64,000 nucleotides of DNA from Cognataquiflexum rubidum (lineage in GTDB: Bacteria > Bacteroidota > Bacteroidia > Cytophagales > Cyclobacteriaceae): positions 310,001 to 374,000 of the forward strand of contig NZ_JAKZAL010000003.1 in the NCBI RefSeq assembly GCF_022538115.1, in the 5' to 3' direction. Positions 35,288 to 44,984 of the stretch are shown piece after piece. Within the stretch, counting starts at the first letter, position 1, and the number at the start of each line of letters is the position of its first letter. The notes under the pieces were generated by a model, which ran no database searches, was not told where the DNA came from, and worked only from the letters and a program-made list of their open reading frames with translations. The position numbers and the translations under genes are program-made.

Positions 35288-36964
35288 TCAATGTTCACCC
35301 ATAAGGCTTCTTCCAAAAAGAGAATCATAATGTCCGTTGTGGTCAAAAACATCATTCTTTTTGGCGTATTGAAGCCAATCATTGATAAGTGAATCTTTTA
35401 TATCAGGATACTGTAGTGAAAGGTCATAGATTTCTCCTGGGTCATTTATCCTATCAAAAAGTTGCCACTCCCCAGTGCTGAATGGTTTCGGTAACCTCAG
35501 GATCTTCCATTTTCCTTTTATGTAGGATTTTCTCTCAAACAATTCCCAACCCATGCCTTCACTGGAAAGATGGGTTTCCTGGGCTGACCCGGATAACACA
35601 GGCATCAAAGATTTACCTATAGGTTGTCTTACATCTTTTCCTTTAAATTGTTTTGGATAATTGGCTCCGGCCAATTCCAAAAAAGTAGGCATTAAGTCTG
35701 TCACATGGGCAAAACTCGTATTCCAATTCCCATTATCGGCAGAAGTCTGAGGTAATTTTACAATGAGTGGGGCTTTAATGCCTCCTTCAGATGTAAAACT
35801 TTTGAATAACCTGAACGGAGATGATGATGCCTGTGCCCAACCGGGACCCATTTCAATAAAGGAATTGGGTAAGCCCCTGTTTTCCAAATCATTATTAAAT
35901 GATCCCAAATATTTACCATCACCATTTCCGGGATATGTGGTTGCCATGACGCCATTGGCTCCATTATCCGACATAAAAACAATAAGCGTATTGTCATACA
36001 ACCCTTGATTTTTCAAATAGTCTAAAAGACGGCCAATGCTCATATCAAGGTATTCGACCATAGCGGCATATACCTCCATATCTTTGGCAAATTCTTTCTT
36101 TTGCTCCGGACTGAGTGAGGACCATGCAGGAATATCACTGGGAGCGAAATCGTTGACGTTTTTGGAAATAATCCCAATTGCTTTTAGATTGTCGAGCCGA
36201 AGGACCCTAAGAGAGTCCCAACCCATATCAAATTTCCCTTTGTATTTGTCGATATATTCTTTTGGAGCATGAAGCGGGTCATGGGGAGCAGTGTATGAAG
36301 CATACATGAAAAAGGGTTTGTTATCCGCTTTGTGTTTCTCAATATAGCTGATGAGTGTATCTGTGTAATTTTTGGTAGAATAAAAATCCGCCGGTAATTC
36401 AGCTACTTTTTTCCCGTTTGAACGATAGTCCATGACTTGGGGTGGTGACAGAGGGTTTTGGTCAGCATAGTGACTACCACCGCCTTGGAGGAGTGTAAAA
36501 GATTCTTCAAATCCTCTCGAGGAAGGGATATGCGCGTCTTCATCCCCAAGATGCCATTTACCTGCCATATAAGTATGGTACCCGGATTCCCTTAAAATTT
36601 CCGGAAGGGTTACCACCTCGTCATTCAAATGTCCGGAATACCCGGGGAGGTTTGCCACAGAGGGATAGCTGACTTCGCTCATGATTCCTACTCCGGCAAC
36701 GTGGTTGTCATTTCCAGTCAGTAGAGCAGAGCGTGTGGGTGAACAGGTAGGCAATACATAAAAGTTCGAAAACAGCATCCCCTCTTTGCTGAGCTGTCCC
36801 AAAACCGGGGTTTGAATATTTCCACCAAAAGGTTCAATATCATTAAACCCCAAATCGTCAGCAACGATCAAAAGGATGTTTGGCCGTGGGGAAAGGGTTT
36901 CAACATTTTGGTTTTGGCTACACCCTGCCAATACAAAGAGAAAATATAAGGATAGCTTTTTCAT
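35288..36964 (-). CDS. Arylsulfatase-type sulfatase, lipoprotein
   Basis: 558-aa type I sulfatase that would hydrolyse sulfate esters, often from polysaccharides or aryl compounds. The leader has the lipobox VLAGC (Cys15). Metal ligands are in IVADDLGFND (~34-43); the formylglycine Cys74 is in CSPTRSALLTG (CxPxR); further active-site residues are in YMAGKWHLG and MSDNGANG. A maturase (formylglycine-generating enzyme or anSME) is needed and is not in this window. No polysaccharide utilisation genes surround it, so the substrate is unclear. It follows the DUF4136 gene by 8 bp. Confidence 0.94.
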   Translation of the reverse strand: MKKLSLYFLFVLAGCSQNQNVETLSPRPNILLIVADDLGFNDIEPFGGNIQTPVLGQLSKEGMLFSNFYVLPTCSPTRSALLTGNDNHVAGVGIMSEVSYPSVANLPGYSGHLNDEVVTLPEILRESGYHTYMAGKWHLGDEDAHIPSSRGFEESFTLLQGGGSHYADQNPLSPPQVMDYRSNGKKVAELPADFYSTKNYTDTLISYIEKHKADNKPFFMYASYTAPHDPLHAPKEYIDKYKGKFDMGWDSLRVLRLDNLKAIGIISKNVNDFAPSDIPAWSSLSPEQKKEFAKDMEVYAAMVEYLDMSIGRLLDYLKNQGLYDNTLIVFMSDNGANGVMATTYPGNGDGKYLGSFNNDLENRGLPNSFIEMGPGWAQASSSPFRLFKSFTSEGGIKAPLIVKLPQTSADNGNWNTSFAHVTDLMPTFLELAGANYPKQFKGKDVRQPIGKSLMPVLSGSAQETHLSSEGMGWELFERKSYIKGKWKILRLPKPFSTGEWQLFDRINDPGEIYDLSLQYPDIKDSLINDWLQYAKKNDVFDHNGHYDSLFGRSLMGEH

Positions 36965-36972
36965 TAAATGAT

Positions 36973-37542
36973 TTACTTTGTTTTACTGCTTTTTGGAACT
37001 GGAGGGAAATCAGAAAGAATCTTATTTATATAGGTAGGAATTTCAGTTTCAGGTTTTTTCAATCCTGTATCAATTTCTTTATTGCCAGTTCCTTGCCACA
37101 GCAAATGTTTTGAGGAGGCATCCAAGATGTCAATTATCAATGAACCTTCTTTAAGGTCAGTAACATTGTAAACTGTTGATCCGCCATAAGAAGGACCCCA
37201 TCGGTATGGTCTGTAGTACCCACCGTAATTGTAGTAGCTATTGGCAGTAATCTGCTTTTTTTCATTGACTATGGCCGTAACATTGACTAGAAGTTGAGGA
37301 TTGTTTTGATCCTCGATAAAGCCTTTTTTGATGAGCTCTTCTCTGGTGGCATTGATGATTCTCTGTTGATTGAGTTCACTTAAACCAGGTCCTGTGTCCT
37401 TTAGCTCAAAAAAGGAAAAGGATTTGTATTGACTGAAGTCGGCTTTTGAATCATAATCTGTAATTACTTTCAGTGGAGAACTGCAGGCCATTGCAGTTAA
37501 GCTGAGTAAAATTACTAATCTGATTTTTGATGGGATTCCCAT
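36973..37542 (-). CDS. DUF4136 lipoprotein
   Basis: 189-aa exported protein. The leader carries the lipobox LTAMAC (Cys20), and DYDSKADFSQYKSFSFFEL is the standard DUF4136 opening; GSLIIDILDASSKHLLWQGTG is near the C-terminus (cited as ~133-153). Function unknown; such proteins are periplasmic or outer-membrane lipoproteins. It is in a minus-strand run with the exported 37565-38242 protein upstream and the sulfatase downstream. Confidence 0.88.
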   Translation of the reverse strand: MGIPSKIRLVILLSLTAMACSSPLKVITDYDSKADFSQYKSFSFFELKDTGPGLSELNQQRIINATREELIKKGFIEDQNNPQLLVNVTAIVNEKKQITANSYYNYGGYYRPYRWGPSYGGSTVYNVTDLKEGSLIIDILDASSKHLLWQGTGNKEIDTGLKKPETEIPTYINKILSDFPPVPKSSKTK

Positions 37543-37564
37543 TTTTTAATTGTTTAAGTGAAGT

Positions 37565-38242
37565 CTATTTTATCCGAATGGTATAATCTTGGTTCTTTTC
37601 CTCAACGATCATATTTTGGGTTGGCATATTCAAAGTAGTGGTGGACAAGTGATTCGTCCCGTTGCTGAACTTTTCGTAGTTTAGTTTTCCTTCAACTTTA
37701 TCTTTTCCCAGCAAAGTGGAAAATTCTTTATAGGTAAATAGGTAGGTTTCAGGATCAATCCGGATCATCAATCGATCCCCGTCCACATGGACATTGTCAG
37801 ATACAGCTTCAATCTGTCCATCCTTTTCTGTAACCGTTGCTTTATTGAAAAAATCAAGCATTTCACCCTTGGTCATAAATGCATAGTCAGTCGCCAAAGC
37901 AAGAGATTTTTCTATGTAATCAGATTTGTCCTCGACGGCACTTGCCTGCGCTTTGCCTCTTAGACCTGGTTTTTTTTCAATACTGGTTTTGGTATCAATG
38001 ATTTTTGTATCAAGTTTGCCTTCGGGGGTATAACCAAATTCTGTTATTATCGTCAATTTCAGTTCGTTTGCTATAAAAACATCAGATCTCCTTTTCCATA
38101 CATATTCTTTCAGTTTCATCTGATTGGCCTCCTCAGCTTTTGAAATATCCAAGGATAATTTTTCTTTATCGATTTGGGCTTCTGCATAGAAAACCCCTAA
38201 AAACAGGAGCACCGATAATAAAATTGATTTTAATAAATTCAT
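37565..38242 (-). CDS. Exported protein, unknown function
   Basis: 225-aa protein from ATG 38242 with a signal peptide (MNLLKSILLSVLLFLGVFYA, cleavage likely before EAQ). The mature part is charged and rich in beta strands, with VHVDGDRLMIRIDPETYLFTY and MPTQNMIVEEKNQDYTIRI near the C-terminus, which suggests a lipid-binding or DUF-type periplasmic fold similar to LolA-like proteins. I do not recognise a family. It is first in the minus-strand run with DUF4136 and the sulfatase and is divergent from the TPR regulator gene. Confidence 0.75.
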   Translation of the reverse strand: MNLLKSILLSVLLFLGVFYAEAQIDKEKLSLDISKAEEANQMKLKEYVWKRRSDVFIANELKLTIITEFGYTPEGKLDTKIIDTKTSIEKKPGLRGKAQASAVEDKSDYIEKSLALATDYAFMTKGEMLDFFNKATVTEKDGQIEAVSDNVHVDGDRLMIRIDPETYLFTYKEFSTLLGKDKVEGKLNYEKFSNGTNHLSTTTLNMPTQNMIVEEKNQDYTIRIK

Positions 38243-38493
38243 AATTGATGTAATAAAATAGAACCTTAAATTTTTGGTAGTCTTTATCCAATTAAGTAAC
38301 ATCCTCACTCCGAATCGATGTAAAAATTTCTCAATGGAGCCATCTTTACCAAACCTGAAGGTTTTTCTCCTTGACTAGGTTTAGCTGTAAATCCTGAGGG
38401 AAACCATCCTTGTCGGAGTTTTTATTTAAATTTTATTCAAAACTATTATTTTGTAGTTTTAAGCGGCAGTTAAGCCAGTTAATTAACCGTTAA

Positions 38494-40068
38494 ATGAAAC
38501 CCATTCCCCTTATTCAAAAGCAGGAAATAATTGATCAGATGAACCGGATTCTTTCATTCCCGGTATTTAGTAATTCAATGATATTGTCTGAGTTTTTCAG
38601 ATTTATTGTCCTGGAAACAATTGAGGGGAGGTCACATTCCTTGAAGGAATATACCATTGGCACTCAAGTCTTATTGAAAAAAGCTGGATATGACCCACAG
38701 ACCGATGCCTCTGTAAGGATTCATGCAGGAAGGCTCCGTAGGGCCTTGGATGACTATTATTTTACTTTGGGCAAGAATGACCCTCTGTTGATCTCAGTAC
38801 CAAAAGGGGCTTACATTCCAACTTTTGAGCCTCCCAAAGCATTCAATCCGTCACCACAGGGAATCACCCAAAATTTCATCCATAAACCCACCTTGGCAGT
38901 GATTCCCTTCTATTGTCTTGGAGAAAATAGCCTTCAGACTTTTGCAGATGGATTGTGTGATCAGATTTGTACGGAGTTTACAGGATTTAGCGAGCTTTCT
39001 GTAGTCTCTTATTTTTCTTCGAGGAAGATTGCTTCAGAATTATTGGAAAACAAAGATATGGCACTTCTATTGGATGCGACATACTTGCTTACCGGAAGTA
39101 TCCAATCAGGAGATGACAAAGTTCGGATCAGGGTACAACTTATCCAAAGCAAATCACAGCATCAAATTTGGGCTTGTTCCTATGAAAAGGAAAAATCCGC
39201 AATGTATAATTTTGCCATTCAGGATGACATCGTAAAGCATGTGATCAATCAGATAGGGGGTAGCCATGGAATCATTTACAGAGAAGCAGCCAAGGCAACA
39301 CCGATCAAACAATCAGTAGATATAAAAGTGTATGATGCCGTTTTTTGGTATTATTATCTGGTCAATGATTTAAATGAAATCACTTTCAAGAAAGGATTGG
39401 AGGTCATGAAAAACACAGTACAGCTTGACCCCCAATATGCTTTAGGTTGGGCTATTCTTGGGGAAACCTATATCGCCGGATACTTTTTTGGTTATGATTG
39501 TGGGGTGGCAGACCCAATTGAAGAGGGCGTGAAATGTGGTCAAAAGGCAATTGTCATAGACCCTCGCTGTCAGCACGCCTACCAAACTCTCAGTTTGGCC
39601 TATCTTTTTCAGCATAAGCCAAAGAATTGTTTTCAACTTTATGACCAATGGAAAAAATTGAACTTGAATTCCACCGGAATATCAGGAGGACTGGGATTTT
39701 GCCTGATATGTGCAGGCGATTATGAACGGGGTCATAAACTTTTGAGTGAATCGATCCAAGTCAATCCCTATTATCAATGGTGGTTCAATGCAGGTCTGAG
39801 TATATATCATTTTCATAATTCCGAATTTGAGGAAGCCATTTACTGGGCAAATAAAATTCAAAGGCAGAGTGTAATTTGGGAATTGATTTTGAAAATCACC
39901 TCTTATTCTGAATTGAATAATTATAGTGAGGCGTTCTTCTGCTTAGAGGAACTTCGCAAGGAGTTTCCTTCGATATCGGAAAATATTAAACCAATTTTAG
40001 GATCATTTCTCCAATCTGAAATTTTAGTGGATAGATTTTGGAACGCTTTCAAAAAGGCGGAAATTTAA
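38494..40068 (+). CDS. Winged-helix/TolB-like/TPR regulator
   Basis: 524-aa cytoplasmic protein. The N-terminal ~110 residues contain FFRFIVLETIEGRSHSLKEY and DASVRIHAGRLRRALDDYY, a helical DNA-binding-like domain also found ahead of adenylate cyclase and TPR proteins. Residues ~130-250 resemble the TolB-like domain of such regulators (LAVIPFYCLGENSLQTFADG, ATYLLTGSIQSGDDKVRIRV). TPR-type helices follow from ~300 to the end. No cyclase or kinase domain is present. It is probably a transcriptional regulator that senses via protein contacts; the divergent gene at 37565-38242 is a candidate target. Confidence 0.75.
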   Translation: MKPIPLIQKQEIIDQMNRILSFPVFSNSMILSEFFRFIVLETIEGRSHSLKEYTIGTQVLLKKAGYDPQTDASVRIHAGRLRRALDDYYFTLGKNDPLLISVPKGAYIPTFEPPKAFNPSPQGITQNFIHKPTLAVIPFYCLGENSLQTFADGLCDQICTEFTGFSELSVVSYFSSRKIASELLENKDMALLLDATYLLTGSIQSGDDKVRIRVQLIQSKSQHQIWACSYEKEKSAMYNFAIQDDIVKHVINQIGGSHGIIYREAAKATPIKQSVDIKVYDAVFWYYYLVNDLNEITFKKGLEVMKNTVQLDPQYALGWAILGETYIAGYFFGYDCGVADPIEEGVKCGQKAIVIDPRCQHAYQTLSLAYLFQHKPKNCFQLYDQWKKLNLNSTGISGGLGFCLICAGDYERGHKLLSESIQVNPYYQWWFNAGLSIYHFHNSEFEEAIYWANKIQRQSVIWELILKITSYSELNNYSEAFFCLEELRKEFPSISENIKPILGSFLQSEILVDRFWNAFKKAEI

Positions 40069-40186
40069 AGAGAATAGCCATGTTGGAATGTTCCATCCTC
40101 ATGCAATCTTGTTTTGGATACATTGATTCGAAAAAGGTTTTCACTCTTTTCTTGGTTTCAATGATTCCTAATTGAAATTACCTCCT

Positions 40187-40738
40187 TTATTCCATCCAAT
40201 CCCACACTACAATGACCCAAATATCTCCATCGGCATTGGGGTAGCGGCTGAGTTCGCGGAAGCCGACCCGGTAGTGGGCTGCCAAGGAACGATAGTTTTG
40301 GTCCGAAATCTCTGTAATTGCAAAATCAAAATTGTCCCCATGGACTGCACGATACACCTCGTAGCAATAGTCAAAAACTCCCTGTCCCCGGTAATCTTTC
40401 CCCACAGCGACCTGACCGACGACCAAGTAATTGTACTCCGATAGGGGGATTCCTTTGTACTCCAATTGATCAAACTCCTCAAACATCGGAATCAACATCT
40501 CAATGTCTTCTTTGCAATCTACCGTCATCGCGAGGATATAGGCAGCGACATGTTCGCCGTCTTTTGCGATGATATGTGGTGCAAAGGAATTCATCTTCCA
40601 AAGATCTTTTACAGTATGCTCTGCGAAGACAAAGCCCTGATCGAGTGATTCGAGGTTTTTGATATGGTTTTCCTGCTGCAGGTCAAGGATGCCGACAAAT
40701 TCCTCATAGGTTTCGGCGGTTTTGAAAATTAGGGACAT
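40187..40738 (-). CDS. GNAT-family N-acetyltransferase
   Basis: 183-aa acetyltransferase-fold protein from ATG 40738 (MSLIFKTAETYEEF); a start five codons earlier is possible. The acetyl-CoA pyrophosphate loop is VAVGKDYRGQGVFDYCYE, with NYLVVGQ before it and an FRELSRYPN strand after. The substrate is unknown. It is the last gene of a minus-strand series and starts 45 bp after the bestrophin stop. Confidence 0.9.
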   Translation of the reverse strand: MSLIFKTAETYEEFVGILDLQQENHIKNLESLDQGFVFAEHTVKDLWKMNSFAPHIIAKDGEHVAAYILAMTVDCKEDIEMLIPMFEEFDQLEYKGIPLSEYNYLVVGQVAVGKDYRGQGVFDYCYEVYRAVHGDNFDFAITEISDQNYRSLAAHYRVGFRELSRYPNADGDIWVIVVWDWME

Positions 40739-40783
40739 AGGATGGGATACCACCGACTTTTAGCTGTCGATGACGCTTTCAAT

Positions 40784-41779
40784 TTACATCAAAAAGCCAT
40801 TCTCTACAGGGTATGGTTTGGGAATTTTTTCATCATTTAGCATTTCCCTCAGGTCTATTTCTATACCCCGGGTGATGGACGAAATCGGCACGTCATTATA
40901 GGCACCTTCGAAGGGATTTTCGGAGTAATCCCCGATCCTTTCCATCAGAAAAAAGATCCAGATGATCAATCCTGAAAATGGGATGGTCATCCAAATCCAT
41001 AATTCGTCAGAGGTCAAAAAAATGTCCAACAATCCAAATGGAATGAGGGCACAGAATACATAAGTCATCCAAAGGGCGACAGACGCATATTGCCTCGGCA
41101 GCGGAAAGTTTTTGATCCGCTCCGCCATGCCTTGATTGTCATAGAGCCGCCCGATCAACTGGTGAAACCAAACCTGCTTGAAATCACTGATCAATCCCTT
41201 TAAAGTAAGTTCGCGGATGACTTCAGATTGTTTCTTTAAAATCTGGGAGGGAATATTCGTTTTGGTTCTGTAATGCTGCAACTCTGATTCGGAAATATAC
41301 TCCAGCAGTTCTTTGTCCAGGCCGTTGTTCAGGATTTCGGTATAGGTCGGAACAAAAACAGTATTTTTTGGACCATATTTATGTTCCCATGTTTTTGGGA
41401 TCCTGAGCATATACCTCAGGGAAATGATCCAAGCCAAGTGCCTGTAAACAATTTCTTTTTTGATTGCTTCAGTATTTTCACCTGATTTTTCATGGATCAT
41501 CGTCAGGACGGCAGTGGCAAAGGTCCTGCTATCGTTTACAATTGCCCCCCAGATTTTGCGTGCTTCCCAAGTCCTGTCATAGGAGGAGTTGTTTTTGAAA
41601 CCCAGGTAAAAAGAGACTGCGATACCGATGATGCTGATAGGCTGCCAGGGTAAGGTAAATTTGATCTCCGTGACCAGATAAAGGACAGTGATGATAGCCG
41701 CGTAGGCAAGTCCATAATAAAAAGGTTTTCTTGACCATTTAAAAGTCATCCAAAAGCCGTAGTTTCTGTTTACGTACAT
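40784..41779 (-). CDS. Bestrophin-family anion channel
   Basis: 331-aa membrane protein of the bestrophin/UPF0187 family, pentameric anion or cation channels. It opens with NRNYGFWMTFKWSRKPFYYG, then IIGIAVSFYLGFKNNSSYDRTWEARKIWG (positions ~50-78), the signature region, with later membrane segments around 225-275 (WMTYVFCALIPFGLLDIF). The C-terminus is GIEIDLREMLN. Bacterial homologues conduct ions; physiological role unknown here. It is 72 bp downstream of the CHAD-like gene. Confidence 0.92.
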   Translation of the reverse strand: MYVNRNYGFWMTFKWSRKPFYYGLAYAAIITVLYLVTEIKFTLPWQPISIIGIAVSFYLGFKNNSSYDRTWEARKIWGAIVNDSRTFATAVLTMIHEKSGENTEAIKKEIVYRHLAWIISLRYMLRIPKTWEHKYGPKNTVFVPTYTEILNNGLDKELLEYISESELQHYRTKTNIPSQILKKQSEVIRELTLKGLISDFKQVWFHQLIGRLYDNQGMAERIKNFPLPRQYASVALWMTYVFCALIPFGLLDIFLTSDELWIWMTIPFSGLIIWIFFLMERIGDYSENPFEGAYNDVPISSITRGIEIDLREMLNDEKIPKPYPVENGFLM

Positions 41780-41851
41780 ATCGATATTGCTATATTTTTT
41801 TCATCAAAAATGAACTGCCTGCTTTCTTAAATTCGACATTTCAGGATTTTT

Positions 41852-42685
41852 TTACTCCAAAATCCTCTCAAATAAATCCCTGCATTTGGCTTCCACCTTG
41901 GCTGTATTTGTTTTTTTATTTTGTTGCAAAGAAGCCAAGAGGTCGATGTATTTTTTGGAAATATTTTCTTTGTCTGTCAAAAATCCCGTGAGATGTTGTA
42001 GGAAAAGCTGGTTTTCATACCATACCAAAAGGTCTTTTTGGAGTTCACTCATTCGGTCATGTACCTCTTTGACAAAGATGGAGTTAAAACCGGACTCGAT
42101 GCGGAGATTCTCCAAAGCAATGATGACACGGATACCTTCATAGATGTCTTTGAGGGCTTTGGTATCCAGTTTGGTTTTGTTGTCAAGGTTAAAAAATTCC
42201 AATTCCTCACTGATGATCTGAGTGCTAGAAGTATTGATCATCAGTGGTTTTAGACCTTTACTATAATGATACACGGAATCATAGAGCTCATCCCAAATCT
42301 GCAGCGGAGTGGATACTATCAGGTCATACACCTCAGCATATACTTTGTTTTTTTCTGCTTCAAGGGCTTTGGTGTAGGAATTGAAAACCACATTGTCCTT
42401 CATTTTGACAGCCTCCACCTGCTTCATGATCATTTTGAGGTGTTTGGTTTTCTTCAGCCCTTTAAAGATTTTTTTGAAGGGTGAAAACAGCTGAAACTTC
42501 AGGTTTTCTTCTTTGAAATGGATCCTTGAAAGGAAGTCCACATAGATTTCCAGGAAAATGAGTTTTTGTTCCAGTTCGCCGGATTTTTTTCCTCTATATC
42601 TTTTGCTCAGTGATAAAAAAGCTGATTTTGCGTCTTCAAACTGCTGCGTGAACAACCTGAAAATGGGGGAAATCTTTCCTTGCAT
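41852..42685 (-). CDS. Helical protein, possibly CHAD-like
   Basis: 277-aa, highly helical and basic protein. The N-terminal half (FLSRIHFKEENLKFQLFSPFKKIFKGLKKTKHLKMI, by position ~51-86) resembles the arrangement of CHAD domains, polyphosphate-binding helical bundles, but the defining His-x-x-Arg repeats are poor. There is no signal peptide or membrane segment. It starts 3 bp after the DUF2027-Smr stop, so the two are co-transcribed. The family assignment is tentative; otherwise unknown. Confidence 0.6.
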   Translation of the reverse strand: MQGKISPIFRLFTQQFEDAKSAFLSLSKRYRGKKSGELEQKLIFLEIYVDFLSRIHFKEENLKFQLFSPFKKIFKGLKKTKHLKMIMKQVEAVKMKDNVVFNSYTKALEAEKNKVYAEVYDLIVSTPLQIWDELYDSVYHYSKGLKPLMINTSSTQIISEELEFFNLDNKTKLDTKALKDIYEGIRVIIALENLRIESGFNSIFVKEVHDRMSELQKDLLVWYENQLFLQHLTGFLTDKENISKKYIDLLASLQQNKKTNTAKVEAKCRDLFERILE

Positions 42686-42688
42686 GGC

Positions 42689-43639
42689 TTAAGAGATTCT
42701 GACCAATGTAGCGCCGTATCCAAACCGGCTTTTTTGTGTGTCCTGAAAATACTTAATATTTCCCAAATGGCTCAAATACTTGTGTATTTCTTTTCGGAGT
42801 ACGCCGTTGCCGATGCCGTGGATAAAGGTGATCTCATCCATTCCGGAAGCGATGGCGTAGTTGAGGTTTTTTTCGAAGGTTTCCATCTGAAGGCGCACCA
42901 TTTCACTGTTGCTCATCATCGAGAAATCTTTGGTGAGCTGCTCAATATGGAGGTCAATTTCCCTGGGAGGCTTTTGGAACTTTATCACAGGAACAGTTTT
43001 TTCAGTGTTCAGTTGTTCGTTCAGTTTTTGGATGTCTATTTCTTTGGTCTGATCCGAAAGCTTGAATACATAGCCGCTTTTGTCCAATATTGGAGCTGTC
43101 CCACGGCTTTTGAAGAAGGAGGAAGCTTTGAATTTCAGCCTTCTCTCAAAGGAAGGTTCCATCTTTTCGATTTTGGGATGGATGGGAAAAAACTGCACCA
43201 AAAGCAGCGGCCACTCCTCAAAATCATGGATGGATTTTTCACCGAGTTTTTGCGAAGTTTTCTTTTTGAGCATCCCGGCAAAAATGGTTTGGCCATTGCC
43301 GCCATAGACTTCCGTAGCCATCAGGATGTAATCACGGTCGGTGTTGTTGCTGATATAGATGCTGTGGTCTTTGTCGTTGAGCGGGATGTAGGCTAGGAAT
43401 AGACCGTCTTCTTTGGAAGTTTTGATCTTTGAAAAGGAACTTGGCTGGTCAGTCACGGCTTCTTTGGACTCTCCAAAATATTGCTTCTCGGCACTGGAAA
43501 TGACTACGATCTCGTTTTTCATGGCTGGAATCCGGAACCCGTCTTCGATCTCTACTTCCACCCTTCCACTCGCGGATATTTTTACAATTACTCCTGATTC
43601 GTTGCCGTGAAGCAAACGGACTTTGTCTCCTATGTTCAT
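42689..43639 (-). CDS. DUF2027/Smr-domain protein
   Basis: 316-aa protein with an N-terminal KOW-like/DUF2027 segment (MNIGDKVRLLHGNESGVIVK), a central beta-rich DUF2027 part, and a C-terminal Smr domain: REIDLHIEQL, then EITFIHGIGNGVLRKEIHKYL. Smr domains nick or bind nucleic acids and act in DNA or ribosome quality control. It overlaps the photolyase stop region by 4 bp and is tightly linked to the CHAD-like gene downstream. This architecture is typical of Bacteroidota. Confidence 0.92.
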   Translation of the reverse strand: MNIGDKVRLLHGNESGVIVKISASGRVEVEIEDGFRIPAMKNEIVVISSAEKQYFGESKEAVTDQPSSFSKIKTSKEDGLFLAYIPLNDKDHSIYISNNTDRDYILMATEVYGGNGQTIFAGMLKKKTSQKLGEKSIHDFEEWPLLLVQFFPIHPKIEKMEPSFERRLKFKASSFFKSRGTAPILDKSGYVFKLSDQTKEIDIQKLNEQLNTEKTVPVIKFQKPPREIDLHIEQLTKDFSMMSNSEMVRLQMETFEKNLNYAIASGMDEITFIHGIGNGVLRKEIHKYLSHLGNIKYFQDTQKSRFGYGATLVRIS

Positions 43640-44937
43640 GTGTTCAGTGCTGTTTTGTATGTTTCTATGGCCCTTTCTCTTGCGAATTTGTGGTCCACCA
43701 TAGGTTTTGAATAAGCGGATGTTCCGAATTCAGGCACCCATTTTTTGATATACCTGAGGTCTTTGTCAAACTTCTCGGTTTGGGATTCGGGATTGAATAC
43801 CCTGAAATAGGGCTGTGCATCAGTCCCTGTCCCAGCGGCCCACTGCCATCCTCCGTTGTTGGAGGAGAGTTCGAAATCGAGCAGTTTTTTTGCAAAGTAC
43901 GCTTCTCCCCATCGCCAGTCAATCAAAAGATGTTTGGTTAGAAAACTTGCGACGATCATCCTGACCCTGTTGTGCATAAATCCGGTGGCATTGAGCTCCC
44001 TCATACCGGCGTCGACTATCGGATATCCTGTCCGGCCTTCACACCATTTTTCAAAATCTTCTTCATTATTCCGCCATGGAATGTGGTCATATTTTGGCTT
44101 GAAAGCATGGTCGGTCACTTGGGGATTGTGATGGAGGATCATCATGTAAAATTCCCTCCAGATCAATTCATTGAGGTAAGTCGCATTGAGTTTTGAGGCT
44201 TCTAAGGCAAGTTTCCTCACGCTGATGGTACCAAATCTCAGATGAATCCCAAGCCGGGAGGTTCCCTTTATTGCAGGGAAATTCCGCTGTGAATCGTATT
44301 TTTGGATCAGAGGTTGGTCTATGTGTAGTGCAGGGATTTCGATCTCAGATTTCTCAAAACCCATTTCTTCCAATGCAGGAACAGGCAGGGGAGAAGTCTG
44401 GTAAAAATTGTTTTTTTTCGGATCCAGGCTCAAAAGCTGAAGTGAAGTTTTCTGGAATTTTTCCTGCCAAACTTTGCTGTAAGGAGTGAAGACTTTGTAA
44501 AATTCCCCGCTGCCATTGACGATTTCTTCCTTTTCAAAGATGACCTGATCTTTGAAATCCAAAAATTGGATTCCCTTTTCTTTCAACAAATCATTGATGG
44601 CTAAGTCTCGTTCTTTGGCATATGGTTCGTAATCCCGGTTGGTGTAGACATTTTGGATGTCGTATTCTACCATAAGTTGGCGGTAAATTTCTATAGGTTT
44701 ACCGTACTTTACCAAAATTGAGCTTCCAAATCCCTTCAATTCTTTCTGGAGTTTTAGTATTTGGGTGTGGATAAATTCCACCCGTACATCTTTTTTGTCT
44801 TCCAGTTTGTCAAGAATCTCCCTATCAAAAATAAACAAGGGAAGGACGTTTTTTTCCTGCGAATAGGCGTAATACAGACCGGTGTTATCCTCGAGTCTCA
44901 AATCTCTCCTGAACCAAAATAGGCTGATTTTTTCCAT
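43636..44937 (-). CDS. phr: DNA photolyase / cryptochrome
   Basis: 433-aa FAD enzyme that repairs pyrimidine dimers using light. The N-terminal photolyase domain starts ISLFWFRRDLRLEDNTGLYYA; the FAD-binding domain has LNELIWREFYM, GYPIVDAGMRELNATGFMHNR, LLIDWRWGEAYFA and NNGGWQWAAGTGTDAQPYFRVFNP. These match class I CPD photolyases more than animal cryptochromes. The size is slightly below E. coli PhrB. It is followed by, and overlaps, the DUF2027-Smr gene. Confidence 0.93.
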   Translation of the reverse strand: MEKISLFWFRRDLRLEDNTGLYYAYSQEKNVLPLFIFDREILDKLEDKKDVRVEFIHTQILKLQKELKGFGSSILVKYGKPIEIYRQLMVEYDIQNVYTNRDYEPYAKERDLAINDLLKEKGIQFLDFKDQVIFEKEEIVNGSGEFYKVFTPYSKVWQEKFQKTSLQLLSLDPKKNNFYQTSPLPVPALEEMGFEKSEIEIPALHIDQPLIQKYDSQRNFPAIKGTSRLGIHLRFGTISVRKLALEASKLNATYLNELIWREFYMMILHHNPQVTDHAFKPKYDHIPWRNNEEDFEKWCEGRTGYPIVDAGMRELNATGFMHNRVRMIVASFLTKHLLIDWRWGEAYFAKKLLDFELSSNNGGWQWAAGTGTDAQPYFRVFNPESQTEKFDKDLRYIKKWVPEFGTSAYSKPMVDHKFARERAIETYKTALNT

Positions 44938-44984
44938 ACTGTTTGTTTCCTTTCAGCTATCAATATCCTGAAAGCAAAATTGTT

